A stretch of DNA of 64,000 nt from Auriscalpium vulgare (taxonomy: Eukaryota > Basidiomycota > Agaricomycetes > Russulales > Auriscalpiaceae): the NCBI GenBank assembly GCA_019915015.1, contig JAHBBC010000012.1, positions 1,240,001-1,304,000 on the forward strand, read 5' to 3'. Within the stretch, counting starts at the first letter, position 1. Every line of letters starts with the position of its first letter. The position numbers and the translations under genes are program-made. Positions 44,876 to 57,173 of the stretch are shown one piece after another. The notes under the pieces are model-generated. The model was not told the origin of the DNA and did no database searches. It saw only the letters and a list, made by a program, of their open reading frames with translations.

Positions 44876-47800
44876 CTAGAAAGCGCGCGAAAGCCGACTC
44901 GGTGTACCCGGTCTCGAGTTGTACGCTGAACGCATACCATACGGAGTAGATTGCCCTGAGCGGGATCCCATAGGGGGAAGCCTAGAAGAGCCATAAGATG
45001 GAGAACCCATGGGAGTAGCAGAACGCGACGTGTTCCTCGACTGGCTCGACATGCGTTCGTCTGCATAACGGTTGAGTATGCCGACGACGTCCCTGGTCAG
45101 ATAGTCCAACTCCTTGACCTCTGTCGGCGTCAGCGCGTAGTTCTTCTTTTGGACTTTTTCCTCCAGATCCTCGTCGCCCGACTCTTCTTCTTCCCGAGAC
45201 GTGACCGGAGCGGTGATACGCGGTCGATGTTTCCGCATAACCAGGCCTTCGAAGACCCGCGCCATGCAGCCTTCGATCATCGTCTTCAGGTTTTGAATGT
45301 CGTCCAAGGCATAGACATTGCCAACGATGGGTAGCCAGTCGTCGCACTCCAAACCTCGGGCAGTGACGGCGATGCGGTAGGCTCCAAACAAGACATATGT
45401 CATGGGATCCAATCTGGTCGTCGTGACCAACGACATTTGCGCGTTGCCACTGGAGCCAGCCATCGAGATATTTTGGCGTTTCTCTGCGAAGGCTATGATA
45501 TGCTTTCCGACGAAAATGCCATCTTCAACGTCCGTGACTACTTCTCGTCTCCTGTGATTGACACTCGAAGGATGAATGAATGTCGCCTGCAATCACCCAA
45601 AAATGAATTAGCGACACAGTAAGCTGCGTGACAGAATATCTGACCTTATCTTGCTGCGTCCGATAGGTCTTCTCACCTGTGCGGATAGCAAACTTCGGCT
45701 GAGATGCGATGGCTATGAGCGCCGCAAGAAGAGGTTGCGAGTGGCCATTAACGTTCAACTCGTGCGGCACCTCGATATCTTTGCCCCTCCCCAGCACCTC
45801 AGCCTTCCCTCCTGCAGAGACATCCAGCACACCGGCATGTTGAAGTGAGCCTAGCAGATGCCTTTTGATCCTCTCGATCATCAACAGCGTCGGCTTTGAC
45901 AAGAAGTTATCTGAGCAGAACCGGTTGGCCTGAACATAATCTCCTCGGCCCTGCATCGCCCACCAGGCGTTGTACGCCTCCAGAGTCGCGAGTGCATCGG
46001 ACCGGAAATCGCGATGAGTCCAGCTATCCTTTTGCCTAGCAGCTTCTGTCTTCAGTTGCATCGGAGATACGAAAGGATCGCGATTCGTTAGAATGGCGGC
46101 CAACGTCAGAGCTTGGTCGAGGCAGCGGAAGAAGCTCCCATAAAGCACCAATCTGCCAACTTGGACCTCGACGGGAAGCTGGAGTAGAACACGACCAAGG
46201 GAAGTCAAGTTCTGTGAGTCGTCGATGGCTCCCACCATTTTGAGATCCGTCATAGCCGCCTCAATGCGCTCGGACGCCGGCGGTTCGATACAGGCAGCGA
46301 GGACGTCCTCCACGGCCATCCCGGGGAAGTCCAACGCCTTGACATGCATGACCACGTTGGTTAGATCCACGCGTTTCATCTCCACGGTCTGATACGGGTG
46401 TAGTTCGTCGGCACGCTTTTGTCCGAGGATACCAAAATATTCTCCAGGTCGATGGCGGCCCGCCCGGCCCGCACGCTGGTTCAGATTTGACGAGCCAACC
46501 CATGCGGAAATCAACGAGGACATGTGTCGCTGCGGATCGTATCGCTGCTCCTTGATCTTGCCAGTGTCGACGACGTAGACGACGTCGGGGATGGTCACTG
46601 ATGTCTCCGCAATGTTTGTGGATAAGATGATGCGACGGACGCCTGCGGGCGGAGGCTCAAAAATGACCTGCTGCTCAAGCACGGGGATAGTGGAATGAAG
46701 GAGGTGAATGCTGTACTTTGACGAGTCGTTGAAGGGCAAGCCGAAGCGATTGTCAAGAAGAAGTTTGTTGACTGATTGAATCTCGTCCCAGCCAGGTAAG
46801 AAGACGAGGACGTGGCCATCATCGGACTGCTGTAGAACGTGGGCGATGGTCAGAGCGATGAGCGGATACGGCAGTTCTAAGTCGTCGTCTGTGCCTTTGT
46901 CTGGTGGCGCTCGGTCCGACCTGGAAGGAGGCAGACGGGAAGACAAACCGCCCATGAGAGCATCCGCATCCATGCCCAGCTCCCGATGTAAATACTTCGT
47001 GACTGCGAAATCGGCGAAGACACTGCGAGCAGCTGGGTTCTTGGCCAAAGTAGGGATGAAATCCTCCAGGAAGTGCTTCTTGACAGGGAAAGATCGTCCT
47101 GGGACCTCGACGATGCCAGCAGGGGCGCCTTTCTCGTCAGGAAAGTACTGCTGAAACAGCGTCGGATCGATGGTAGCGCTCATGAGAACGACCTTGATGG
47201 GCTTCCCCTTTGCCTTCCGGTCAGCAAGCAAGCGCTTGAGGACGACCAGCAGGAGATCGGTGTCGACGTCGCGCTCGTGCACCTCGTCGACCACGACATG
47301 CGTTACGTCGTCCAGGTTCACCCCACCGCCCGAGCTGCCTTCCTGGAGGGCGATCTGCATACGACGCAGGAAGATACCTGTCGTGCAGAACGTGACGGAC
47401 CCATGCTCTTCTGGGAGCTTGGCTTCGAACCGGACCTGATATCCGATAGACCCGCGCCCCACGACTTGGCCCCGCTCCTTTGCTACACGGTCGGCCACAC
47501 TGATAGCGGCTAGGCGGCGCGGCTGGGTGCAGACGATGTTGCAAGACGCGCCTTGCCCTCGGGCAATATAGTCGTCGAGGATGAGCTGAGGAATTTGGGT
47601 CGTTTTCCCTGAGCCAGTTGCCGCCAAGCAGATCGTGACCTCATTGTTGCGGATATGGTCCATGATCTCGTCGGCACGTGTATAGACAGGTAGCGACTTC
47701 CTGGTCGCCCGCATCTTCTCCAACTGTGGGTCCTCCAGGTACTTGTCCCTCTGCTCCGATAATCGCTGCGACTTGGCTTGTAGATGCTCTTGGGACACGG

Positions 47801-49114
47801 GTCGTCTGTAAACCGGCGTACGACCGGCAGTCGTCAAGGTCGACGCGATCGTAGAATCCGGGCGGTTTTGGTAGAGATTGCTCCGGCGAATGTCGGTACA
47901 AAGGTCACGTACTTCGTCCTCCAGACCCTCGCTCATGTTGAAGGATACCCTCGGCCCCATGCCAAGGTCCTTTCCGGTCACAGCGGCCTCCACAAACGCC
48001 TTCCACAGATCAGCGTCGCAGCTTTCGAGGTACTGCGTGACGTCGATGTAGCAGTTCGTCTGCGCAACCTTCTTATTTGCGCCTGATCCGATACCGATGC
48101 GCCGCCCGCCCACGTTCATGATTGCCTCCCACGACGAGTTTCGTCCACGATTGCCCCTGACTTCGTTGTATGTGATGTCCGGCTTACCGAAGTTGTATCG
48201 GCGGCAGTAATAGTCCATAAACTGCCGGGCACGTTCATAAGTGATTGCAGAGCCATTCGAAAGCGCAGCGGGTCCGGACGGAGGAGCCTGAGGTTTTGTT
48301 GTATCTAACTAAGAAATAAAAGTACAAAGTCAGCAGTGACTAAGATAAGCCAAGCCAACGTACCAGCCCATTAGCATGTAGCTGAAGGAGGGCGGAGAGA
48401 GCCGCTAGCTGCTCGGCATCCTTTTTGTTCTGACTATCGCCTATACCAAGAATGGGAGCAGCTCCGTCTATCTCGACTGGAATAGTTGCCCTGAATACAT
48501 GCATGTTGGTGAGCAGCCATGAGAACGAGCGCACGAACTGACCTCCATCCACTTTTCCCGTTGATCAGGGCCTCCTGGTACGAATAGTTGGGTTGTCTCG
48601 AAACCGTCGTCATCATATAATTGGACAGAGGAGACTTTGGGTTATCCTCCCAAGCCTTCTTCAGAGGCGTGGGGGACGCGTAGGTCTTCTTGATATAGTC
48701 CGCATCGTTCACCGGATCGGACGGTGTGGGCAGTACCAGACCCGGAGCCCTACCACCTCTATTTGAGAAACCAGTTGACCCTGATTTTGACAGTCCAGAG
48801 GGCTTGTGGGACCGATGACCGCGGGACGACCGTCCAGACGGACCATGGGCGGTTTTTTTGGATGACGACGCGAATGAGCGCATGTCGCGACTGGTGGTTT
48901 GCGATATATCTAGCCGCGGTGCTTTGCGGGAAGTGGAGTCGGAAGACGAGGAAGGAGGAAGGTCTGTGGGCCGGTCCTGGGAGCGGGCGAGGGCTTCGGA
49001 TGCGTAGGGTCGTTTGGGGGCGGAATGAGTAGAAGGACCGGCAGATATACGTTGAGACAGGTCAAGTTGCATGAGTAGGCGGGAACCTGTCCGTAGCGAC
49101 GATGCAAGGCGCAT
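44876..49114 (-). CDS. DExH-box RNA helicase with two dsRNA-binding domains (DHX9-like)
   Basis: ATG at 49114. A Ser-rich N-terminal 150 residues is followed by a first dsRBD (NYSYQEALINGKSGWRATIP, then DSQNKKDAEQLAALSALLQL) split by an intron, and a second dsRBD (GRNSSWEAIMNVGGRRIGIG, then ANKKVAQTNCYIDVTQYL). The helicase core has AATGSGKTTQIPQ (motif I), TQPRRLAAISVADRV (Ia), VVDEVHERD (DEVH box), MSATIDP (III), STNIAETSVTIPDVVYVVD (V) and NQRAGRAGRHRPG (VI). HA2 and OB-fold regions follow (MTYVLFGAYRI), then a Ser/Gly/Arg-rich tail. The domain order dsRBD-dsRBD-DExH-HA2-OB matches DHX9/maleless. Its role in fungi is uncertain; RNA remodelling is inferred from the fold. Mitochondrial import from the first residues (MRLASSLRTGSRLLM) is possible but unproven. 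Confidence 0.88.
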
Positions 49115-49497
49115 ATGTACGGGTCACAGGTATCTTTTCGACACGGTCAGCGCATAATCACGGAGGGCGCGTTGGCCTGCGCAGGGGGAGAAAAGTGATT
49201 GGATTCGCACCTTTGTGGCTTGCTGCTCACAACCTCGACGCCCGTAGCACTCTAGACAGTCAAACGCGATGCAGCGAGGGTGGTGAGATGGCGAAGATGA
49301 CGGTGAGCGGAGAGCCCTGCAGCTGGCAACAAACCTTGCCAAGTTGCCCGCCATAATAGGCGCCACCGGCTTGCGCCGTCGCCGGGATCTTATCAGATAG
49401 TTTGCTTCGAGAGGAACTGTTCCTGCAAATATCGACGTTGTAGGTAGGTACCAGCACTCCAGATTGAATATATAGTACAGGAATATACAGCGGGCAT
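49115..49497. other. Intergenic between the Jac1/HscB gene 3' end and the helicase start
   Basis: 383 bases between two minus-strand genes. It holds the helicase promoter; no gene was recognised. Confidence 0.4.
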
Positions 49498-50319
49498 CTA
49501 GTGGTCGAATGGGGCGTTGGGCCAGCTCCGTACTGCATCATCTATCCCTTGAAGGTACTTTAACCGTACTGCCGCCCGCCGTGTAGCGTCCCAATCTTCT
49601 GATTCTACAAACGCCTCTATCTCTGCAAGAGTCTCTGAGATTTTATCTGAATAATGATATGAGCACAGACGATGGAGATTAGCTACTAAGCTGCGCACCA
49701 TCATTATCCTTCTTGATGACCTCTGTATCTGCCTCAGATGCCGCCTCTTCTAATGCCTCGCGTGCCTCCATGATTTCTGTGATCAGTCCAACATCACCAA
49801 GCTGGTCCGTCTCAGATACGTCTATGCCGTGTCCCCGCAAGATGTACTGCACGCGAGGTACTGGCAAGAGGAGGGTATTGTACGCCTTATTGACAAGACT
49901 AGACAAATCCCGTGCGACGTCTACTTTGCGCTAGGGCCAGATGAGAGGCAGACTCCAATCGAAAACGATCCACTGACCTCGCCATGGGGGGTCCAGATGT
50001 CCGGGTGGATGTACCTCTGTATATTGCGGAAGCTATTCTTGAGCCTGACCGGGTCGACCTTGAAGGGATTCGGGGTACTTGGCGTATCAAGGATGCGGTA
50101 GAAGTCGTGCTCTGTCACAAGACTCTCTATGTGGAAGCACTTGGGGCAGGCAGGCAGCGGTGTCGGAAGAGGTGAATGGCAAGACGGGCAGACAGTCGGC
50201 AGTGCTCGAGCTGTCGAGTTATGTCGCACGACGATAGAAGCATGGCGAGGAAGCAGTGCCCGTGAGCGTGCTGGGTGCTTCAAAGTATTGCGTAGGATAC
50301 TTGTGAGCTGTGTGTACAT
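49498..50319 (-). CDS. JAC1: Mitochondrial iron-sulfur J-protein co-chaperone Jac1/HscB
   Basis: Exons 50319-49978, 49930-49699 and 49646-49498 join to 240 residues. Jac1/HscB delivers the Fe-S scaffold protein Isu to mitochondrial Hsp70. The N-terminus (MYTQLTSILRNTLKHPARSR) is a mitochondrial presequence. A Cys pair motif (CPSCHSPLP, then CPKC) precedes the J domain, as in human HSCB. The J domain has DFYRILDTPSTPNPF and the essential HPD in RYIHPDIW, then SSLVNKAYNTLLLPVPRVQY. The C-terminal helical domain (ISETLAEIEAFVE, AAVRLKYLQGIDDAV) binds the scaffold. All key residues are intact. Confidence 0.92.
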
Positions 50320-50478
50320 GGCGGTTTGAGTAGAGAGTTAGACGCGGGCTGAGATCCTGCGAGGCAGATGACGTCAGCGGCACTTCATTTGTCCCAGTCG
50401 ACCATGATGTCCGTCGCCAGCTAGTTCCATGCCAGGGGCAGAGCTGCCACAGTGCGCTCCTTTCCCTTTCTCCCTACC

Positions 50479-51838
50479 ATGGAACCACCACCGCTCCTAG
50501 TAGATGACCCTGCTGCCGCAGAGCCAGCCCGTCTTCGTCTCGCACGCAAGAAGAGCCTCTTCTCCTTTCCATCAACCCCTGCCTTGTTACGCTCGAAGAA
50601 ACACGCCGACACAGACGACACCCCACCCCCATCCCCGACTCCAGCACGCTCTGTGAACACTTTCATACGAAATAGAGCGAACACTCTATCGTCTCGTGCG
50701 GAGACCGAGACCATAGACCCCGATGCTCAGCCTTTTGCCATTGATCTGGACGACTCCTCGTTGACGGACAGTGGCACAGGGGAGGACAGGGATGTGTACA
50801 GATGGGCCGTTGTGTACGAGAATCAGCGCGGGTACGTGGCCTTTCATAACATCAACGACGATCAATAACACGCGTTCGTTTCCAAAGCATTACCCTCTTC
50901 TCGACAGCCTACTACTCGCCGTTGTCTCTCCTTCCTCATGACCCGCCACCCTTCACCATCCCTGAAGCTGACGGGCGAGGGGACCGCCAGCCACAGGTTT
51001 CATTGACCGACTACCCTCTCCCAGACGGCACTTGGCGATGGGTCTCGAACGCGTGGATGATCGACATGCGTGACGAGGGCGAAGTCCAATTTGACGGCTT
51101 CGAGTACAATTGGTTCTTCCGAAGATACAAATGGCGCGCGCAGGTGGGCACAGCCAGCGCTGGTGGGTGGGTGCGCAGACGGAGGTGGATCCGACTCATG
51201 ATGCGGCCCGCACGCAATTCGCCGGATCCAAACCTGCTAACGAACGGCGCGACCCCCGCTGCGGACTCGCAGCCGTCATCCTCCTCAGGTTCCTCTGCCC
51301 TCGATCTAGAGGTGGACGAGAAGGATGTGTGGGAGGGTGATGAAGGGGATTGGCGACGGTGCCGCCTCCTCATGCGGCAGCTCATCACGGACGGGAAGAA
51401 GCTGGAGGTCTGGAAAGACTGGCTAGGCATTCAGCCTCCGCAGGATTCAAAGGGAAAGAAGAAGCAATGGACGGAAGACGACTACCCTCCCGCTTCGGAA
51501 GTTGCGCATGAAATGCTGTCCACCAATTGGCGTCCCATTCACGTAAAACCTCCTGCCGAGTACATCTCTAGTGTGTTGCATGACCACGTACGCCGCACAA
51601 TGCAAACTTCTGGTCAGAGATTCACTGACTTGATTTGCAGATCGAAGACCTTGTGCAGCTCTTTATATATCCAGATTCGAGAGCGCAGCTCCTGCAACTC
51701 TTGCGAGAAGCAGAGTTCGCTTTCCCCGTCGACGACAGCACGCGTGCTCTACTTTTCAGTCCTCGCAGTGTCGACTTCTGGAGCTACTCTAACAGTCTTT
51801 CCGAGGTTGGTGAGGGTGCTACAGAGGATACTTCATAA
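50479..51838 (+). CDS. Peroxin/dysferlin (DysF) domain protein
   Basis: Exons 50479-50831, 50888-51587 and 51641-51838 join to 416 residues. The N-terminal 110 residues are Pro/Ser-rich. A dysferlin-type domain follows: VYRWAVVYENQRGI and YYSPLSLLPHDPPPFT lead into GTWRWVSNAWMIDM, GFEYNWFFRRYKWRAQ and GGWVRRRRWIRLMMRP, the paired Trp/Arg-rich motifs of the family. No membrane span is evident, which sets it apart from Pex30-type peroxins and makes it more like the Spo73/Mug65 group. The C-terminal part is helical. These proteins act in membrane shaping or contact; a precise role is not inferable. It is divergent from the Jac1 gene with 159 bases between ATGs. Confidence 0.82.
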
Positions 51839-52203
51839 CGACGCTTCGAATGACCGATACGCCATAAGTTCGTGTTCTTCGCTATGTTTTCATTTGCCTT
51901 TCCGCAGTCACCATGTTTTCTGTTATCATCGCATATCACAATCATTACGCACAGCATAGCAATTTGTTTTGTTTCCGAGAGGAGTGTATGAACGCGAGAA
52001 ATTGCGGGGCAGCCAGACGCTCGTGTTTTCACATGTCAGTGCACACCTAGGTTACGGTAGGTTACGGTCTGCCTACGGTGGTCTCGGACGCGCTCACCCA
52101 CCGAGTTCGCACTCTGCTCGCCTCCCCGCAACCGTCGACCACCAACTTGGACCATTCTTCCCATGTGCGCTCACCATTGAGCTCGATCCCGCCGCGTTTC
52201 ATC
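51839..52203. other. Intergenic before the TMEM135-like gene
   Basis: 365 bases between two plus-strand genes. It contains a short direct repeat (GGTTACGGTA) at about 52050-52070. No gene was recognised; the open frame through it is the upstream extension of the TMEM135-like exon and lacks an ATG before 52204. Confidence 0.4.
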
Positions 52204-54084
52204 ATGCCAGCGACCGACTTTCTTTCGTCGCTGCCGAACGACCACCCTCTCCAGACATCTCTCCGCACCTATTCTCTTGCTACTTCCCTCTCTCTCGGCC
52301 CAGCCCTTCTCTCCTTCCTAGCCTCATCCAAATCGCGCTCTCAAGGCTCAGGGCATGCGCTACTATCTATCCTTCGACGCGAACTCGGTGTCACAGGCAT
52401 CTCATTTGCGCTCACCGCTGCTGTGGGCGGCGGCGCCGCGCTCCAAGCGGTGTGGAAGAAGCTCGATCAAGGCAAGGGCGACACGGAGCGCGGACAAAAA
52501 CGCAAACATGTCGACTCAAGCAGGCTCGACAAGTTCCTGGCGCGTCTGGCTGCCGTAAAACCGGCGTACAGGACGTTCGCGTGCAACGTCCTTTCCGCAT
52601 TCGTGGCCATCGCGCTGCTGCAGGCGCGTCGGCGCTCGACGCATATGTGCAAAGTCGACATACCATTGGCGGGGCCACTCTCGCCGCTGCCGCGGACGGG
52701 ACTGGGCCGGACTTCGGCGACGCTGGACTTGACGCTGCTGCTGCTGGTCCGCGCGATGGACGCGATGGTGCAGAAGGTTGTGTTCCACCGCACTGGGGAT
52801 GAGAGTAATGAGGCACGGAAACGGCGACAGAGCATTACCACCAAGCTGGATGCTCTAGCGTTCTGGGCGAGCAGTGCGAGGTCGGTTCCTTGCAACTGTT
52901 TCGTTGCGTGTACTTACGTTGCTATGTATAATGAAGAATTATGTGGTGTTTCTTCTACGCCCCAGACAGGTTCGACTTTCCTCCGAATCATTGAGTCGGT
53001 CTCATGATCACCTGCCAGGCTACCGCGATCATATGTGAATTGGATCACCTCCCTAGCGAACATCGACTCCCGTCTCGTCACTGTACTCCGTTCTATCAAA
53101 GCGGACGAGCTTTCCTTCGTTCGAGGCATCTCTCCAGAGCCCAATCCTCTTGTTACGCTATCCCGAGACTTGGGCTACCCAGCAGCCTGGGGCGATCCGA
53201 AACTCGTCCCTGCTTATGGCGGACCTGCTGCCGCAGCCGCCTGGAAGGCGTTGGGAGTTACCGGTCGAGGGCAAAGAGGCGGCATTCCCTGCGAGATCGT
53301 CCATGGCGCCGTTACCGGAGGCAGCTGCACAAAAAATACATCCATAAGAGGCCTGCACGCGTTCGTAGAAGCGCTTGCGCTCTATCTTCCTGTAAGCACA
53401 CCATACCCGTTTTCGTTTGTTCTCCTGTAACCTTCTCCCTCATACCAGGTCCACTTCCTCCCGCTCATTCTAACGCGCCCTCGTCTACTGTTGTCCTATC
53501 CCGTAGTTCTCAAGACTCTCCTAGGCGTCTTCCGCAGCGCGACGTTCCTCTCGACTTTTGTCTCCTCCATTTGGGCCGCCGTCTGCCTCACACGCACACA
53601 CTTCTTCGCGCGCTTCTTCCCCGGCATCTCGCACGACTTCTACGACGGGCCGTTTGGGTGCATCATGGCGGGCTGCCTGGTGTGCGGGAGCAGCATATGG
53701 ATCGAGAACGGCCGCAGGCGAGGCGAGATAGCGCTCTACGTGATGCCGCGGGCACTGCGCGCGTGTTTGTCCGATCGATGGCTGCGGAGTGGGAGCAGAA
53801 GCGTTCGGGCTCTTGAGCAGTAAGACGTGCCTTGTTGAATTTATCCATCGCGACTAATCTTGATGTCACACAGCCTCGCATTCACTTTCTCATTCGCCAC
53901 GCTGTTGACGGCCGCCTTTCATCAACCGGAGCTGCTACGCGGGCTGTCGAGGTGGACGCTGTCGTTCGTCGTGAATGGACCGAACACCGCTGTTTGGAAG
54001 TCTGGTCCACGGGTCACACCCCCACAACCTCCCATGCCCAAGCCACCTGACTTGACGCCAAGCACACATACCACCGAACCGTGA
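52204..54084 (+). CDS. TMEM135-like multi-span membrane protein
   Basis: First ATG in frame is 52204 (MPATDFLSSLPNDHPLQTSL). Exon 1 runs to about 52880. The second main exon (to about 53392) contains WCFFYAPDRLPRSYVNWITS, the third starts near 53451, and the last ends at 54084. The family marks are the C-rich or GxxW-type segments EIVHGAVTGGSCTKNTSI, FYDGPFGCIMAGCLVCGSSI and WIENGRRRGEIALYVMPRAL, with several membrane helices. TMEM135 proteins are linked to peroxisomes and to mitochondrial and lipid balance in animals; the fungal role is unknown. The C-terminus is Pro-rich. It converges with the Dph7 gene, leaving 80 bases. Confidence 0.82.
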
Positions 54085-54164
54085 TCCTGCAAACTATACA
54101 GTAGGTTGTATGATACCGATATTATATCCAACATTATTACTAGTCACCTCCACTAAGCTCTCCA

Positions 54165-55632
54165 CTAAGCTCTCCACATATGCAGGGCGTGGTCGTAGAA
54201 GGATGCGCTTGCAACCAATGTGTCTGCGTCCCCTGCCGCGGCGTAAGACCAATCTACCCCGTACGCGAGTGACCCGTGTCCTTCGTACTTCTGTACGATT
54301 TCCCAGCTCTCTTCCGAGGCCGGCTGTGCGGAATCCTGCCCCCACAGTCCTCGGAACCGCACGACTTTGAACCCATCGTGCATGGCCGCGACGAGCAAGT
54401 GATGCGCACGGACCGAGGAAGGATGCCACTTCACTCGCCAGGCGCCCCCGCCGACGTCGGCTTGCGTGAGCGGTGTTAGGAGCTTGCGCGTGTCGAATAT
54501 GCGGACCGTGTTGTCGTAACTGCGATTGTGGTTGAGGTTGGGTGATGGTAATGCATAGACGATGGCGCACCTTCCGACAGCGAGAACATGTTCGACGTGA
54601 GGATGGCTCTGGATAGTAGTCACTCCCGCATCGAATCTGTGGAATCATGAAGGTCTTCTTATCATCGATTGTAAGGGCAACACACCTCTTGTTGATAGTC
54701 GCCGGGCTGTAGAAGCCTTGCCGTATGTCCCAGGCCTTCAATTTGAGATCGTCTCCACCTGTTCGAGGAGCTCCTCAAGGCGCAGCCTGGATCGTAAATG
54801 AGAGCGAAATACCTGAGTAGATCACGTTGGCGTCCCAGTAATCCCAGGCAGCAATCCAGGGCTCATAATCATGTGCATGCCATGTGCTGCGCACAGCTAG
54901 GCCGTTCGTCGCGTCCGGCTCGAGTAGGGCCAATTTGCCATTCGACAGGGATACCACGAGTGACCCTATACCACTGCGGTGGATTAGGGAGATAATATTT
55001 GCTGCATAGAAGGTCCGAACCTAGTCGGGGACCTACGATTGGACCAGTCCAGGGAGAGGCACAGTACATCGGACTCCGCACAGGGTATACTGAAAGTCTG
55101 GTTCAAGCGCCTCTAAATGACAGACGGTGATGAATATCCAGCATGGGGGGGGCGATGACTATCAAGCACCTCAGCTACATCCCATTCATGGACGGTTATA
55201 TTGCCCTCGGCATCGGCAAGGGCGAGAGTGGGCTTTCGAGAGGCAGATGTATAGCACCTCGTAGAAGGCTAAGAATGCCGCTGGGATCCCAGGTGAACCA
55301 GCTCACCACTTCATATCGAGAACAGCCGGGAGAGAGATCTCCTGTATTTGAGACCTGCTCGCATTGAGCCCAGGCACCATCGATGTTGTCGTACGCACTC
55401 ACAGACGGTCTCCTGTGACATCGAAAACGAGACATTTACCCTTGCGCGTCTGGCTCTTGGACTCCGCGACGATGGGATTGTGCTCCTCATCCTCCTCGTC
55501 GAGGTTGCCATATGAAGCACCGTCCGGCTGCGTCTCCAGCTTATACGTCCCGCAGGCAAGAATGTTTGTCGCATCTGGGTGCGGGCAGAACTCGGCGGAA
55601 TCGGCAGGCCAGACAGTGTCGAAGGTGTCCAT
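54165..55632 (-). CDS. DPH7: Diphthamide biosynthesis WD-repeat protein Dph7
   Basis: Dph7 (WDR85) is the methylesterase that acts before the amidation step of diphthamide formation on translation factor eEF2. ATG at 55632 (MDTFDTVWPADSAEFCPHPD) was chosen because it matches the family start; an in-frame ATG lies at 55650. WD-like blades are seen in order: NILACGTYKLETQPDG, SLSNGKLALLEPDA, HDYEPWIAAWDYWDANVIYS, DLKLKAWDIRQGF, SHPHVEHVLAVGSYDNTVRI, FDTRKLLTPLTQADVGGGAW, RVKWHPSS, then VASASFYDHALHMWRA at the C-terminus. Several introns interrupt it. The gene is complete. Confidence 0.87.
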
Positions 55633-55836
55633 TGCCAGGCCACAGCCCATGGGCAACGAGTAGTTGAAATGTGGTTGGATAGGGTGAAGTCAAGGACTCG
55701 GCAGTAGCCTGCGAAACGGAAATGCCAACCGCGACATGCATCCCGTTCCGAGCTGGCAGTCCGCAGCCACAGACGCGCTTCTCAGACTCTTCTTCCCTGC
55801 CATCACAAACCCCGACTCCTCTTGCAAGCCTTCCCC

Positions 55837-56580
55837 ATGGCAGACTTTGTGCAAGGACTGGACCCGTCTAAGTTGGTCTTGGCAGAAATTGTGAGCATCC
55901 ATCGTTCACTGCATGCTTCCGTGAACTGCAGTTTGACCCTACGCGCGCTGCGCGCGCAGGCCTTGACATTCACCATCGCCGCGTTTTCCTCGCCGGCCTA
56001 CAACCTTCCGATCTTCCTTTTCGGCCTGTATGCCCAAGAAAACGCAGAGGCTGTACTGTCCCTGCAAGCGGTACGTTTACATTCCCTTTCGCAATATGTT
56101 TGGCCTAAATCCACTATTCTAGTTCTCCGCTCTCGTGGGCGCGTCCGTGATTGCGGACATCATCTGGCTGTCAAGGAACTCGCAAAATTGGTTCGTAAAG
56201 CTGGTCAGCATTTTAATTCTCGTTTTGAAGGTACGCATTCACTTTGCCGCGCTGGACTGCTCCTGAGCGTGGTTGCGGCCTAGCTCCCGACGTTCGTCGC
56301 GTTTGCCAGCGCCCTTCGCTCCCGGGGTGGGCAGTTCTCTGGCCTTGGAGGTCTGGGGACAGATAACCTGAGTGGGCCTACCTGTGAGCATGTCCTTGTT
56401 TTCATTCTCATCCCTGCTGACGTCGTGGCAGTGTGGTCAATGCCCGGGGGCTTCACATCGTCTGGAGGCCGGGATGGATATCAAACCGTCGACGATCCCG
56501 AGCCGGCAACCGCACGTCCACCAGCACCGCCCGTCTCCCATGCACCGCCTGCTGCTCCAGGTGGATACCAGGGTGTATAA
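55837..56580 (+). CDS. Small four-helix membrane protein, AGTRAP-like
   Basis: Exons 55837-55890, 55960-56070, 56123-56230, 56284-56383 and 56432-56580 join to 173 residues. Start MADFVQGLDPSKLVLAEI. Three to four hydrophobic segments are seen: ALTFTIAAFSSPAYNLPIFL, FSALVGASVIADIIWL and FVKLVSILILVLKLPTFVAF. A Gly/Pro-rich tail ends APPAAPGGYQGV. Size and helix plan recall the type-1 angiotensin-receptor-associated protein family that is also found in fungi, but identity is not certain and no function should be assumed. It is divergent from Dph7 with 204 bases between the ATGs. Confidence 0.6.
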
Positions 56581-57173
56581 TTACTCTTTTATACCGACCA
56601 AGGTTGTGCTTAAATTAAGTATTGTGCCACGGTGATGCGCTGGTCGAACCACCCTTTGGAAGATTCGAATTATGTTCCAACCCCATCTACGCCAAGTTTT
56701 GATGCGGCTTCTCCGCGTTTCTACTTATTGACTGGTCCGCGCGGTATCGAAAGGCAGCATGTCCTCTCATTGCGACCGCAATGAGGAACTTGGAAGGCAG
56801 CGCATTGAATGAGGGTTTCGGGGCGCCGCCCTAGGATCAACGTCATATCATATTCCGTCTTGAAAGACCTGTCGCTTACTTGTATACCGAGATAAATTGT
56901 CCTTTGCATGAATGTACTGCCTAGAAATCAATGTCTGCCAGCGCTGAGCACGCGGCGCCTAAGACAGATGGCCTGGTCAGTGGTAGCGGGCCTTGCCGCG
57001 AAGCGGCCCTACGCAATTGTATCATACAGAACTCATCGGGGCCTCATTCACTTGTAGCTTCACAATATTAAGGTGATTTATCTCTGCCATATCGCCGGCC
57101 TCCTGGCTTAGGGGAATGCTCACTGAGGGGAACGATCGCGAAGTCCTTGCTTTCGTCAGTTCTAGTACAACGT
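56581..57173. other. Convergent intergenic region
   Basis: 593 bases between the 3' ends of the small membrane protein gene (+) and REV3 (-). No gene, RNA gene or clear repeat was recognised. Confidence 0.45.
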
